Origin: Sphaerotilus mobilis
Lineage (GTDB): Bacteria > Pseudomonadota > Gammaproteobacteria > Burkholderiales > Burkholderiaceae_C
NCBI RefSeq assembly: GCF_004216565.1
Contig: NZ_SGWV01000012.1
Coordinates: 195,813-259,812 of the forward strand
Length of the DNA stretch: 64,000 bases
Direction: 5' to 3'
Made by a program: the position numbers and the translations under genes. Below are positions 17,972 to 27,454 of the stretch, piece by piece. Positions within the stretch are counted from its first letter, which is position 1, and every line of letters begins with the position of its first letter. The notes under the pieces were generated by a model. That model worked only from the letters and a program-made list of their open reading frames with translations. It had not been told where the DNA came from and did no database searches.

Positions 17972-19783
17972 TCAGCATCGCAACCAGGGCAGGGGCCGCT
18001 GCCATTGTTGCAGCCGTGACCAGCGTGCGGACTGGCCGTCCATCAGCCAGGTGCAGCCAAAGCGTGCCAGTTCACGCTTGCGCTGTGCGACGGCGGCGTC
18101 CGCGTGGCAGTCGGCCCGGCTGGCGCTGCGCAGCCAGGCCCAGCACAGCAGGGTCCAGCCGACAGCGGCCAGCGCATCGTCGGCCACGGCGAGCACGGCG
18201 TCGACGCCTTGGGCGCGGGCCGCCTGCAGGTGGGTGCCGGCATCGACCAGCGCGTCGATCTGACGCTGCAACGCAGCCGCCTCGACGGCCAGGTCGGGCC
18301 GATCGGCGGCGCTGGCGACTTCGGCGCGCAGCACCTCGATCAGCGCATCCATGCGGCGCGGCGTGTCCAGCCACTTGCGCATCACCAGGTCGATCGCCTG
18401 GATCTCGTTGGTGCCCTCGTAGATCATGGCGATGCGGCTGTCGCGCACGATCTGCTCGATGCCGTATTCGTGCACATAGCCATAACCGCCCAGCACGCCC
18501 AGCGCCTCGTCGGCGCCGCGGTGGCCCAGGTCGGTCAGGAAGGCCTTGGCGACCGGCGTCAGCAGGGCGACCAGGTCGCCGGCGCGCTGGCGTCGGTCGG
18601 CGTCCGGGTGCTGCTCGGACTCGTCGAGCAACACGCCGATCCAGCCCACCAGCACACGTGCGCCCTCGGTCTGCGCCTGCAGGCCCAGCAAGATGCGGCG
18701 CATCGCCGGGTGCCAGGCGATCGGATCGGCGCCGGTCGATGCAGCTGCCTCGTCCGGCCGCGTCGGCGCACGCAGCTGGACCCGCTCGCGGGCATAGGCC
18801 AGGGCTTTCTGCGTGGCCGATTCCAGGTGCGCCAGGCCCTGCATGGCCACGTGCAGGCGGGCCGAATTCATCATCAGGAACATCGCGCTCAGGCCGGCAC
18901 CGGGCTGACCCAGCAGCCAGCCTTCGGCCTGTTCGAAGCGCATCTGGCTGGTGGCGCTGCCGTGGATGCCCATCTTGTGTTCGATGCCGTCGCAATGGGC
19001 CGCATTGCGACGACCGTGTCCACCGTGCTCGTCGGGCAACCACTTGGGCACCAGGAACAGGCTCAAGCCGCGGGTGCCGGCCGGTGCGCCGGGCAGCCGG
19101 GCCAGCACCAGGTGGACGATGTTGGCGCTCATGTCCTGATCGCCGCCGGAGATGAAGATCTTGTGGCCGGTGATGCGCACCGCCGCGCCATTGGCCAGCT
19201 GCTGGCCTTCGGGCGGCGGCTCGACCGGCTCGGCGCGGCTGCGGATCAGGCCCAGGTCCGAGCCGGCTTGCGGCTCGGTCAGGTTCATCGTCGCCAGCCA
19301 CTCGCCGCTGACGACCTTGGGCAGGTAGCGCGCGCGCAACTCGGGTGTGGCGGTCGCCTTGATCGCCTCGTAGGCGCCGTGCAGCAGGCCCGGGTACATG
19401 GTCCAGGCGTGGTTGGCGCCGATCAGCATCTCGAACATCGCCGCGTTCAGCAGCTGCGGCAGGCCCTGTCCGCCGACCTCCGGGTCGCAGGCCAGCGCCG
19501 GCCAGCCACCGTCGACGAAGGCCTGCCAGGCGGCGGGATAGCCGTCGGGCGTGCGCACCGTGCCGCCGCCGTCGGCGCTCCAACGGCAGCCCTGCCGGTC
19601 GCCTGGGCCGTTGAGCGGCGCGAGCACGTCGGCGGCGAAGCGGCCGGCCTGGGCCAGCACCTCGGCGGCGGTCTCGCCGTCCAGATCGGCGAAGGCGGGC
19701 AAGTCGCGCCAGGACGCGGGCGCGTCGATGACGTGTTCGATGACGAAGCGCCAGTCGTCCAGCGGCGGGGTGTAGCGGCTCAT
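17972..19783 (-). CDS. Acyl-CoA dehydrogenase (long form, about 600 residues)
   Basis: A 603-residue FAD-dependent acyl-CoA dehydrogenase of the enlarged class with extra N- and C-terminal parts. Visible are MNLTEPQAGSDLGLIRSR (flavin and substrate region), the KMGIHGSATSQMRFE segment and the catalytic-glutamate motif MIYEGTNEIQAIDL. It introduces the alpha-beta double bond in an acyl-CoA. In this operon it could let saturated side chains (phenylpropanoate types) enter the same route as cinnamates. Its ATG overlaps the stop of livF (ATGA). Confidence 0.93.
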   Translation of the reverse strand: MSRYTPPLDDWRFVIEHVIDAPASWRDLPAFADLDGETAAEVLAQAGRFAADVLAPLNGPGDRQGCRWSADGGGTVRTPDGYPAAWQAFVDGGWPALACDPEVGGQGLPQLLNAAMFEMLIGANHAWTMYPGLLHGAYEAIKATATPELRARYLPKVVSGEWLATMNLTEPQAGSDLGLIRSRAEPVEPPPEGQQLANGAAVRITGHKIFISGGDQDMSANIVHLVLARLPGAPAGTRGLSLFLVPKWLPDEHGGHGRRNAAHCDGIEHKMGIHGSATSQMRFEQAEGWLLGQPGAGLSAMFLMMNSARLHVAMQGLAHLESATQKALAYARERVQLRAPTRPDEAAASTGADPIAWHPAMRRILLGLQAQTEGARVLVGWIGVLLDESEQHPDADRRQRAGDLVALLTPVAKAFLTDLGHRGADEALGVLGGYGYVHEYGIEQIVRDSRIAMIYEGTNEIQAIDLVMRKWLDTPRRMDALIEVLRAEVASAADRPDLAVEAAALQRQIDALVDAGTHLQAARAQGVDAVLAVADDALAAVGWTLLCWAWLRSASRADCHADAAVAQRKRELARFGCTWLMDGQSARWSRLQQWQRPLPWLRC

Positions 19784-20541
19784 CCGGCCGCCTCTGCCGG
19801 GTCCGGCTTCTTCTGCGCGCCGAGGTAGGTCTCGATCACGCGCGGGTCGCCGGCCAGTTCGGCGGCCGGGCCTTCAAGGGCGATCGCGCCGGTCTCCAGC
19901 ACGTAGGCATGGTCGGCCACTTCCAGCGCGGCGCGGGCGTTCTGCTCGATCAGCAGGATGGACACGCCGGTGGCCTTGAGCGTCGAGATGATGCGGAAGA
20001 TCTCGCGCACGATCAGCGGCGCGAGACCAAGGCTGGGCTCGTCGAGCATCAGCAGCTTCGGGCCGCTCATCAGCGCGCGGCCCACCGCCAGCATCTGGCG
20101 CTCGCCGCCCGAGAGCGTGCCGGCGAGCTGCACGCGGCGTTCCTTCAGGCGCGGGAACAGCGTGTAGACCTCGTCGAGCTTGTCGCGCCAGCGGGCGTTG
20201 CCCTGACGCATCTGGCGCAGATGCCGATAGGCGCCGAGCACCAGGTTGTCCTCCACCGCCATGGTCGAGAACAGCTCGCGCTTTTCCGGCACCAGCGCCA
20301 GACCCATCATCACCCGCTCTTCCAGCGTGATGTGGGCCAGGTCCTCGCCATCGAAGACCACCTTGCCGCGCGAGGGCAGCACGCCCATCAGCGCGTTCAG
20401 CGTGGTCGACTTGCCGGCGCCGTTGGGGCCGATGACGGTGACGACCTGACCCGGCGCGATGCGCAGGTTCAGGCCCGAGAGCACCTCGGCGCGGCCGTAG
20501 CCGGCGTGGAGGTCCGAGACGGACAACAGCAGTTCGCTCAT
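19780..20541 (-). CDS. livF: Branched-chain-type ABC transporter ATP-binding protein (LivF-like)
   Basis: A 253-residue ABC ATPase. Walker [10 protein letters not shown], signature LSGGERQMLAVGRAL and Walker B LLMLDEPSLGLAP are all canonical for LivF. It energises uptake by the hydrophobic amino-acid transporter family, whose aromatic-acid branch imports cinnamates and benzoates. It lies 20 bases downstream of the fused livMG gene and overlaps the acyl-CoA dehydrogenase start, so it sits inside the catabolic operon. Confidence 0.93.
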   Translation of the reverse strand: MSELLLSVSDLHAGYGRAEVLSGLNLRIAPGQVVTVIGPNGAGKSTTLNALMGVLPSRGKVVFDGEDLAHITLEERVMMGLALVPEKRELFSTMAVEDNLVLGAYRHLRQMRQGNARWRDKLDEVYTLFPRLKERRVQLAGTLSGGERQMLAVGRALMSGPKLLMLDEPSLGLAPLIVREIFRIISTLKATGVSILLIEQNARAALEVADHAYVLETGAIALEGPAAELAGDPRVIETYLGAQKKPDPAEAAG

Positions 20542-20560
20542 CGCGGGGACTCCCGGATCT

Positions 20561-22351
20561 TCAGTGTTCGGTGCCGAGGTAGGCGGCGCGCACGGCAGGG
20601 CTTTGCTGCACGTCCTGCGGGGTGCCCTCGATCAGCTTGGTGCCGAACTCCATCACGACGATGCGGTCGGTGAGGTTCATGACGAAGTCCATGTCGTGTT
20701 CGACCAGCAGGATGCTCATGCCCTCGGCCTTGAGCTGGCGCAGCACCTCGGCCAGGGCCTGCTTCTCCTTGTGGCGCAGGCCGGCGGCCGGTTCGTCAAG
20801 CAGCAGCAGCGCCGGGTCGGTGCACAGCGCGCGGGCGATCTCCATCAGCCGGGCCGGACCGAGGGCGAGGTTGCCCGCCAGCTCGTGCATCTGGCCGGCC
20901 ATGCCGATGCGGGCGAGCTGTCGTTCGGCCTCGGCGAACAGGCGCTTCTCCTCGTCGCGATCGAGCCGCAGCATGGCCGCGAAGACGCCGTGGCGGCTGC
21001 GCAGGTAGCCGCCCAGCGCGACGTTCTCCAGCACCGTCATGTCCGGCAGCATCTTGACGTGCTGGAAGGTGCGCGACATGCCGCGCTCGGCGATCTCGCG
21101 CGAGCTCAGGCCGCCGACCGGCTGGCCGCGGAACAGCACCTGCCCGCGTGTCAGGCCCAGCACGCCGGTGATCAGGTTGAAGGTGGTGGACTTGCCCGCG
21201 CCGTTTGGCCCGATCAGGCCGATGATCTCGCCGGCCCGGATCGTGAAGCTCACATCGTTGACGGCCACCAGGCCGCCGAACTGCTTGCGCACCGCCTGCA
21301 CGTCCAGCAGCAGCTCGCCGGCCACGGGCTTGTCGCGCTCGGGCAGGGCCGGGGCGCCGTCCCAGTCGCGCACCCGCTGAGTCGGCGGCATCCAGCGTCC
21401 GGCGATCGCGCCGAAGGCCTTGGCCAGACCAGGGAACAGGCCCTGCGGCGCGACCTTGAGCACCACCACCAAGACGATGCCGAAGACGATGATCTCGTAG
21501 TTGCCGTTGCCGCCGAAGAGCTTGGGCAGGATCACCTGCAACTGGTCCTCGACCAGCTTGACCACCGCCGCGCCGGTGAAGGCACCCCAGACGTGGCCGA
21601 CCCCGCCGAGCACCGCCATGAAGAGGTATTCGATGCCCTTGTTCAGGCCGAAGGGCGACGGGTTGACGGTGCGCTGGAAGTGCGCAAACAGCCAGCCCGA
21701 GACGGCGGCCAGCACCGCCGCGATCACGAACACCAGCACCTTGTAGCGGTAGGTCGAGATGCCCATGGCCTCGGCCATCGTCGTGCCGCCCTTGAGCGCA
21801 CGGATGGCCCGGCCGGCGCGCGAGTCCAGCAGGTGGATCACCGCGATCGCCGCCAGCAGCGCCACCAGCCAGATCAGGTAGTAGTAGCTGCGCCCGGAGG
21901 CCAGGCTGATGCCGAACAGGTTCATCGCCGGCACGCCCAGGATGCCGTCGTACTTGCCCAGGAACTCCATGTTGGACATGGCGTAGTACAGCGACAGGCC
22001 CCAGGCGATGGTCGCCAGCGGCAGGTAGTGGCCGGACATGCGCAGCGTGATCGCCGCCAGCACCAGCGCCACCACCACGGTGAGGGCCACGCCGACCCAC
22101 AGCGTCAGCCAGGGCGACACGCCATGCGCGGTCGACAGCCAGGCCGAGGTGTAGGCACCCAGGCCGACGAAGGCGGCCTGCCCGAAGGACGTCAGGCCGG
22201 ACACGCCGGTCAGCAGCACCAGGCCGAGCGAGACGATCGCGTACAGGCCGACATAGTTGAGCTGGGTGATCCAGAACTCGGGCACCGGCAGCACCGGCAG
22301 GCTTGCCAGCAGGACGACCAGGGCCAGGAAAAGACGGTTGCGCAAGAGCAC
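20561..22351 (-). CDS. Fused ABC permease and ATPase (LivM-LivG fusion)
   Basis: A 596-residue single polypeptide. Residues 1 to about 320 are a LivM permease (multiple hydrophobic helices, [34 protein letters not shown]). After a linker rich in Pro/Asp, a LivG ATPase follows from about residue 345 with Walker [10 protein letters not shown] and Walker [12 protein letters not shown]. The usual LSYGQ-type signature is altered to [18 protein letters not shown] 22351 follows the livH stop by one base, with GAGGAGGAA overlapping the livH end as ribosome site. Such fusions occur in Liv-type transporters of Burkholderiales and Rhizobiales. Confidence 0.92.
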   Translation of the reverse strand: MLLRNRLFLALVVLLASLPVLPVPEFWITQLNYVGLYAIVSLGLVLLTGVSGLTSFGQAAFVGLGAYTSAWLSTAHGVSPWLTLWVGVALTVVVALVLAAITLRMSGHYLPLATIAWGLSLYYAMSNMEFLGKYDGILGVPAMNLFGISLASGRSYYYLIWLVALLAAIAVIHLLDSRAGRAIRALKGGTTMAEAMGISTYRYKVLVFVIAAVLAAVSGWLFAHFQRTVNPSPFGLNKGIEYLFMAVLGGVGHVWGAFTGAAVVKLVEDQLQVILPKLFGGNGNYEIIVFGIVLVVVLKVAPQGLFPGLAKAFGAIAGRWMPPTQRVRDWDGAPALPERDKPVAGELLLDVQAVRKQFGGLVAVNDVSFTIRAGEIIGLIGPNGAGKSTTFNLITGVLGLTRGQVLFRGQPVGGLSSREIAERGMSRTFQHVKMLPDMTVLENVALGGYLRSRHGVFAAMLRLDRDEEKRLFAEAERQLARIGMAGQMHELAGNLALGPARLMEIARALCTDPALLLLDEPAAGLRHKEKQALAEVLRQLKAEGMSILLVEHDMDFVMNLTDRIVVMEFGTKLIEGTPQDVQQSPAVRAAYLGTEH

Positions 22352-22352
22352 C

Positions 22353-23390
22353 TCATTCCTCCTCGGGGTGCGGATCGCGCAGGCTGCGCCACAGCAGCAC
22401 CGGCAAGATCGCGGTGAACACGATGACTTCCTTGAACGCGCTGGCCCAGAAGGAGCCAAACGATTCGAGGATGCCGACGCCGAGCGCGCCGACCATCGCC
22501 AGCGGGTAGCTCGACAGGCCGGCGAACACGGCGGCGACGAAGCCCTTCAGACCGATCAGGAAGCCGCTGTCGTAGAAGACCGTCGTGGTCGGGCCGATCA
22601 GCAAGCCCGAGAGCGCGCCGATGAAGGCCGCCATCGTGAAGCTCAAGCGACCCGCGCCGGTCGACGAGATGCCCATCAGCCGCGCACCCAGCCGGTTGAC
22701 GGCGGTGGCCCGCAAGGCCTTGCCGCGCAGCGTGCGTTCGAAGAACAGCCACAGCATGACGATCAGAGCGACCGTGACCATGAAGATGATCAGCGTCTGG
22801 CCGCTCAGCGTCAGCGCGCCCAGGCTGAAGCGCTCGTCCCAGAAGCTCGGGTTGCGGAAGCCTTCGGCGCCGAAGAACAGCAGGCCCAGGCCGGTCATCG
22901 CGAAGTGCACGCCCACCGAGATGATCAGCAGCACCAGCACCGTCGCGTCAGCCAGCGACTCATAGGCCAGCCGGTAGAGCAGACCGCCCATGGGCGTGAC
23001 GATCGCCAGCGCCAGCAGCGCCTGCACCACCAGCGGGAATTGACGCGGCGCGGCCCAGGCGGCGATCACGGCGATCACCACCGGCCAGGCCAGCGTGACC
23101 GCCGCGTTGCGCGCCAGCCGCCCGGCGCCGACATGGTTGCGCCAGCCCTGTGCCGTCTCGATGAGCGCGGTGGCGGCGGCCATCAGCAGCAGCAGCCAGA
23201 CCGTGCCGGGCGTCTGCCCGAGCTGCAGCATGGCCAGGGTCAGCGCCCCGTAGGCGACGAACTCGCCCTGCGGGATGAAGATCACCCGGGTGACGGCGAA
23301 CAGCAGCACGGTGGCCATCGCCAGCAGCGCGTACACCGCGCCATTGGTGATGCCGTCCAGCGCCAGGATGCTGGCGATCGTGAAGTCCAT
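22353..23390 (-). CDS. livH: Branched-chain-type ABC transporter permease (LivH-like)
   Basis: A 345-residue inner-membrane permease. The first helix [27 protein letters not shown] and the [17 protein letters not shown] cytoplasmic loop ([21 protein letters not shown]) are typical of LivH. It pairs with the LivM half of the next gene to form the translocation channel. A central insertion (about residues 75-125) makes it longer than the usual 290 residues. It lies 70 bases after the binding-protein gene and is nearly fused to livMG. Confidence 0.91.
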   Translation of the reverse strand: MDFTIASILALDGITNGAVYALLAMATVLLFAVTRVIFIPQGEFVAYGALTLAMLQLGQTPGTVWLLLLMAAATALIETAQGWRNHVGAGRLARNAAVTLAWPVVIAVIAAWAAPRQFPLVVQALLALAIVTPMGGLLYRLAYESLADATVLVLLIISVGVHFAMTGLGLLFFGAEGFRNPSFWDERFSLGALTLSGQTLIIFMVTVALIVMLWLFFERTLRGKALRATAVNRLGARLMGISSTGAGRLSFTMAAFIGALSGLLIGPTTTVFYDSGFLIGLKGFVAAVFAGLSSYPLAMVGALGVGILESFGSFWASAFKEVIVFTAILPVLLWRSLRDPHPEEE

Positions 23391-23460
23391 GAAGGCTCCG
23401 GCGGAGAGAAGACCGGCACGGCGCCCGCCCGGCTGGGCGCTGCGCCGTCACCGGCCGGGT

Positions 23461-24600
23461 TTATTCGACCTTCCAGTCGCCGTTGACGACCTTGAGGATC
23501 ACGCCGGTCTCGGTCGTGAAGCCCCAATGGTTGTCCTTGGTGTAGTTCAGCACGCCGTGGGAGACCACCGTGCGGCCCATCGACTCGATGGCCTCGCGCA
23601 GCGCGGCGCGGAACTCCTTGCTGCCGGGCTTGCCCTTCTTCAGCGCCACCGGCACGACCTTCTGCAGCACCAGCGCGGCGTCGTAGGCATGGCCGGCGAA
23701 CTGGTTGCGGCTGCCCGCGCCGTAGGCCTTCTCGTACTGGGTGATGAAGTCCTGCGCGATCTTCTTGGACGGGTGGCTGTCGCTGAGCTGGTCGGCGACG
23801 ACGGCCGGGCCGGAGACGACGAAGGCGCCTTCGACGTCCTTGCCGCCCACGCGCATCAGGTCACGGCTGGCGGCCGCGTGGGTCTGGTAGATCTTGCCCT
23901 TGTAGCCGCGCTCGACGACCGCCTTGTGCGGCATCGCCGCGCCCGAGCCCGAGGCCACGATCAGGATCGCGTCCGGGTTGGCGCTGACCAGCTTGAGCGC
24001 CTGGCCGGTGACGGAGGTGTCGGCCCGCGCGAAGCGCTCGACCGCGACGAACTTGATCGGCAGGCCCATGGCGGTGGCCTCGGCCTGGAAGTCCTTGAGC
24101 CAGCCTTCGCCGTAGGCGTCGGTGTAGCCCAGGAAGCCGACCGTCTTGATGCCCTGCTTGTTCATGTGCTGCAGCACCGCATGCGACATCACCGCGTTGG
24201 ACTGCGGCAGGCGGAAGGCCCAGCTGTCCTTGCCGGCCTGCAACGCGGCGGGCGACATCATCATCTGCACGGTGCCGGATTCGGCCACCGTGTCGGCCAT
24301 GGCGATGGCGGCCGGCGTCGCGACCGAGCCGACCACCAGGTCGACCTTGTCCTCGCTGACGAAGCGCTTGGCGTTCTGCACCGCCTTGGTCGGGTCGCCA
24401 GCGTCATCGAGGATGACCACATTGAGCTTCTCGCCGGCGATGCTCGTCGGCCAGAGCTTGACGCCGTTCTGGACCGGCAGGCCCAGGCCGCTGGCCGGGC
24501 CGGTCAGCGGCAGGCTCACGCCGATGTTGATGTCGGCCTGGGCGGTGCCGGCCAGCACCATCAGCGCGGCGGCGGCGATCTGTTTGATGACGTTTGTCAT
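23461..24600 (-). CDS. Periplasmic substrate-binding protein of a Liv-type ABC transporter
   Basis: A 379-residue type I periplasmic binding protein with a signal peptide (QIAAAALMVLAGTAQA, cleaved near residue 22). The mature start DINIGVSLPLTGPASGLG and LDDAGDPTKAVQNAKRFVSEDKVD match the LivK-like aromatic-acid binders. The R. palustris CouP protein, which binds p-coumarate, belongs to this family. Its place between a CoA-ligase module and the permeases suggests a phenylpropanoid or related aromatic ligand (inference). Start at ATG 24600, with a possible operator at 24661-24680 upstream. Confidence 0.92.
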   Translation of the reverse strand: MTNVIKQIAAAALMVLAGTAQADINIGVSLPLTGPASGLGLPVQNGVKLWPTSIAGEKLNVVILDDAGDPTKAVQNAKRFVSEDKVDLVVGSVATPAAIAMADTVAESGTVQMMMSPAALQAGKDSWAFRLPQSNAVMSHAVLQHMNKQGIKTVGFLGYTDAYGEGWLKDFQAEATAMGLPIKFVAVERFARADTSVTGQALKLVSANPDAILIVASGSGAAMPHKAVVERGYKGKIYQTHAAASRDLMRVGGKDVEGAFVVSGPAVVADQLSDSHPSKKIAQDFITQYEKAYGAGSRNQFAGHAYDAALVLQKVVPVALKKGKPGSKEFRAALREAIESMGRTVVSHGVLNYTKDNHWGFTTETGVILKVVNGDWKVE

Positions 24601-24660
24601 GTTGTCTCCAGCAAGGTGGCGGCAATGTGCCGTGGTTGACGGGCGGGTGTCCATCGGTAG

Positions 24661-24680
24661 TTGTCCGACCGGTCGGTCAA
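24661..24680. promoter_or_regulatory. 20-bp palindrome upstream of the binding-protein gene, probable operator
   Basis: TTGTCCGACCGGTCGGTCAA reads almost the same on both strands; only the symmetric pair at position 4/17 is mismatched. The central CCGACCGGTCGG is perfect. It lies 60-80 bases ahead of the ATG at 24600, between the SDR gene and the binding-protein gene. This form is typical of TetR-family operators of acyl-CoA metabolism. No TetR gene is in the window, so the protein would be encoded elsewhere. Confidence 0.6.
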
Positions 24681-24726
24681 AAGTGTTTGTGGCCGGTCGA
24701 CGGGGAACAGGGGGTGTGGGCGGGCT

Positions 24727-25515
24727 TCAGCGTTGCGCCATGCGCAAGGCGCCGTCCAGCCGGATCACCTCGCCGTTGAGGTGGCCGTTCTCGACGATGT
24801 GGCAGGCCAGCGCCGCAAATTCGTCCGGCTGGCCCAGGCGCTTGGGAAAGGGGATGGATGCGGCCAGCGACTGCTGCACCGGCTCGGGCAGTTCGTTCAT
24901 CAGCGGCGTGGCGAACAGGCCCGGCGCGATCGTGCTGACCCGGATGCCCCACTGCGCCAGATCCCGCGCCAGCGGCAGCGTCAGGCCGACCACGCCGCCC
25001 TTGGACGCGGCATAAGCCTCCTGTCCGACCTGGCCGTCGTAGGCCGCGACCGAGGCGGTGTTGACGATCACGCCGCGTTCGCCGTCGGCGGTGACGGGCG
25101 CCAGCGCCGCGATGCGGGCGGCGGCCAGCCGGGTCATGTTGTAGGTGCCGATCAGGTTGATGCGCACGACCCGCTCGAAGTCCTCCAGCGGCGCGGGCGA
25201 GCCGTCGCGCTGGATGACACGCTTGGCGCTGCCGATGCCGGCGATGTTCATCAACAGGCGCGGCGCGCCCAGCGTGGCCTGCACGGCATCGAGCGCGGCC
25301 GTCACGCTGGCGCTGTCGGTGATGTCGCAGCGGCAGGCCAGCGCGGTCCCGGCGCCATGCCGGTCGTTGATCGCGGCGGCGCCGGCCTGCGCGCCGGCCT
25401 CGTTGACGTCGAGCAACGCCACCTTCGCGCCGCGTGCGGCCAGGGCCTGCGCGACCGCCGCGCCCAGCCCGGAGCCGGCGCCGGTGACCAGCGCCACCTG
25501 TGCTTCGATCTTCAT
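24727..25515 (-). CDS. SDR-family 3-hydroxyacyl-CoA dehydrogenase
   Basis: A 262-residue short-chain dehydrogenase. The NAD-binding TGAGSGLG motif is near residue 11, NIAG (as MNIAGIG) follows, the catalytic serine is in NTASVAAYDG and the Tyr-Lys pair in EAYAASKGG. The pattern with VAAYDGQVGQ is that of type II 3-hydroxyacyl-CoA dehydrogenases (HSD10-like). It would oxidise a 3-hydroxyacyl-CoA to the beta-keto form after the hydratase, matching CouN in Rhodococcus. It lies 25 bases after the CoA ligase in the same run. Confidence 0.9.
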   Translation of the reverse strand: MKIEAQVALVTGAGSGLGAAVAQALAARGAKVALLDVNEAGAQAGAAAINDRHGAGTALACRCDITDSASVTAALDAVQATLGAPRLLMNIAGIGSAKRVIQRDGSPAPLEDFERVVRINLIGTYNMTRLAAARIAALAPVTADGERGVIVNTASVAAYDGQVGQEAYAASKGGVVGLTLPLARDLAQWGIRVSTIAPGLFATPLMNELPEPVQQSLAASIPFPKRLGQPDEFAALACHIVENGHLNGEVIRLDGALRMAQR

Positions 25516-25540
25516 GGGGTTGTCCTCTCGTCCGGGTCCA

Positions 25541-27454
25541 TCAAGCGCGCTGCGGCAGGATCACGAAGGGATCGGCCTCGCCGCCCTCGTACAAGGCCTC
25601 GACCAGCGCGGCGCGGTGCTGCAGCACCGCGCGCTGGTTGATCGAGCCCTTGTCGGTCACCTCGCCCTTGTCGATCGACGGCGGCTCGGCCAGCACATGC
25701 AGGCGCGCGACCCGGTTGGCACTGCCGGTGCCGCTGGCCCACAGGCCATCGGCCAGGCGCTGGAAGAAGGCCCGCACCGTCGGGTGGTGCAGCACCTCCG
25801 GGGCCGGCACGGCAGCGTCCAGGCCGGCCAGGCGGCGGCAAGCGTCCAGCCTCGGGAACAGCAAGGCGCCGATCTCGTCGCGGTTCAGGCCGGTCACCAC
25901 CACGTCCTGCACGCAGGGATCGCTGGCGGCGATCACGCGGGCGCGCAGCGGGCCGACGCTGACGAAGGTGCCGGTCGAGAGCTTGAAGTCTTCGGCGATG
26001 CGGCCGTCGAAGCGCAGGCCGCGCTCGGGCCGCTCCGGGTCGATGAAGCGGACCGCGTCACCGGTGCAGTAATAGCCCTCGGCATCGAAGGCCTCGGCGG
26101 TCTGTTCGGGTGCGCGCCAGTAGCCGGGCATGACGTTGGGGCCGCGGAAGCGCACCTCGGTCTTGTCCCAGGGCCCATCGCCCTGACGCACCAGCTTGAC
26201 CTCCACGCCCGGCACCGGCAGGCCGATGCTGCCGGCACTCTGGCCCGCACCGACCGCGAACATCGCCGACGGCGCGGTCTCGGTCATGCCCAGGCCGCTG
26301 ATCATCGGCACGCGGTGGCCCAGGGTCCGCTCGCCCAGGCGATCCAGCCGATCCCAGACAGCTTGCGACAGGCCGGCACCGGCGAAGAAGAAGGCGTTCA
26401 GGCGCGCGCACAGCGTGCGGCACAGGGCGTCGTCGTGTTCGGCGGCGCTGGCCAGTTCTTCCAGCCCCTTGGGCACGTTGAAGTAGACGGTGGGCGAGAT
26501 CTCGCGCAGGTTGCGCAGCGTCTCGGCCATGCCCGCTGGCGTTGGCTTGCCCTCGTCGATGTAGAGCGTGCCGCCGTTGTAGAGCGCGATGCCGACGTTG
26601 TGGTTGCCACCGAAGGTGTGGTTCCAGGGCAGCCAGTCGACCAGCACCGGCGGCTCATCGGCCAGAAAGGCCATGCACTGGCGGATCATCTGCTGGTTGG
26701 CGCAGAGCATCCGGTTCGTGTTGACGACGCCCTTGGGCAGCTTGGTCGAGCCCGAGGTGAACAGGAACTTGGCGATGGTGTCCGGGCCGACCGCCGCATG
26801 GGCTGCGGCACCGGTCGCCCCCGGCGGGGTCGACAGCAGGGCCTCGAAGGGCGTGACCGCGCGGCCGTCGAGCGTGCCTTCGGTCAGCACCACCTCGACA
26901 TCGCTGCCCACGCAGGCCGCGATGGCCCGTGCATAGGCCGGACCGCTGGCGAAGACCAGCCCGGGCGTCAGCGTGGCCAGGATGTGGCGCAGCTTGCCGA
27001 AGTCCTGCGAGACCAGCGAGTAGGCGCTTGAGATCGGCGCGTAGGCGACGCCGGCCCACATCGCGCCCAGCGCCAGGCTGAGGTGCTCGATGTCGTTGTC
27101 GCTGAGGATCACCACCGGCCGCTCGGCGCTCAAGCCGCGGTCGACCAGCGCCTGCCCGATCGCCTGGGCGCGCTGCAGCATCTGCGCATAGCTGACATGG
27201 CGCCAGTCGCCCCGGCTGCCATCGCTCTGGCGCACGCGCTGGGCCACCAGGCTGCGGTCCGGCGCCTGGGCGGCGCCTTGTTCGAGCGCGTCGGTCAGGC
27301 GCTCGGGATACCAGCGCAGCGGCTCGGTCGACTGCAGCAGCACGCTGCCGTCGGCGCGGGTCTCGGCGCGGGCGTCGACGGCGCCGCCGAAGCGGGTCTC
27401 GCGGATGCGCGGGGCGGGCTGCGGGGCGGCTTGGGGAGCGACCGGTGTGTTCAT
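25541..27454 (-). CDS. Feruloyl/coumaroyl-CoA synthetase-type AMP-forming ligase
   Basis: A 637-residue ANL-superfamily ligase. The P-loop is FTSGSTKLPKGV, the A5 motif GLGMTETAPS and the A7 motif YYCTGDAVRF. The sequences WYPERLTDALEQGA, VDWLPWNHTFGGNHN and the long C-terminal region with IDKGEVTDKGSINQRAVL are those of feruloyl-CoA synthases. It activates a hydroxycinnamate or related acid to its CoA thioester with ATP. Its ATG overlaps the hydratase stop (ATGA). The exact substrate is an inference. Confidence 0.92.
   Translation of the reverse strand: MNTPVAPQAAPQPAPRIRETRFGGAVDARAETRADGSVLLQSTEPLRWYPERLTDALEQGAAQAPDRSLVAQRVRQSDGSRGDWRHVSYAQMLQRAQAIGQALVDRGLSAERPVVILSDNDIEHLSLALGAMWAGVAYAPISSAYSLVSQDFGKLRHILATLTPGLVFASGPAYARAIAACVGSDVEVVLTEGTLDGRAVTPFEALLSTPPGATGAAAHAAVGPDTIAKFLFTSGSTKLPKGVVNTNRMLCANQQMIRQCMAFLADEPPVLVDWLPWNHTFGGNHNVGIALYNGGTLYIDEGKPTPAGMAETLRNLREISPTVYFNVPKGLEELASAAEHDDALCRTLCARLNAFFFAGAGLSQAVWDRLDRLGERTLGHRVPMISGLGMTETAPSAMFAVGAGQSAGSIGLPVPGVEVKLVRQGDGPWDKTEVRFRGPNVMPGYWRAPEQTAEAFDAEGYYCTGDAVRFIDPERPERGLRFDGRIAEDFKLSTGTFVSVGPLRARVIAASDPCVQDVVVTGLNRDEIGALLFPRLDACRRLAGLDAAVPAPEVLHHPTVRAFFQRLADGLWASGTGSANRVARLHVLAEPPSIDKGEVTDKGSINQRAVLQHRAALVEALYEGGEADPFVILPQRA

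Noticed and set aside
20564..22417. 617-codon plus-strand frame antisense to livMG
   Set aside because: His/Asp/Gln/Ala-rich, typical of the complement of a membrane-protein gene; the ABC motifs are on the minus strand.
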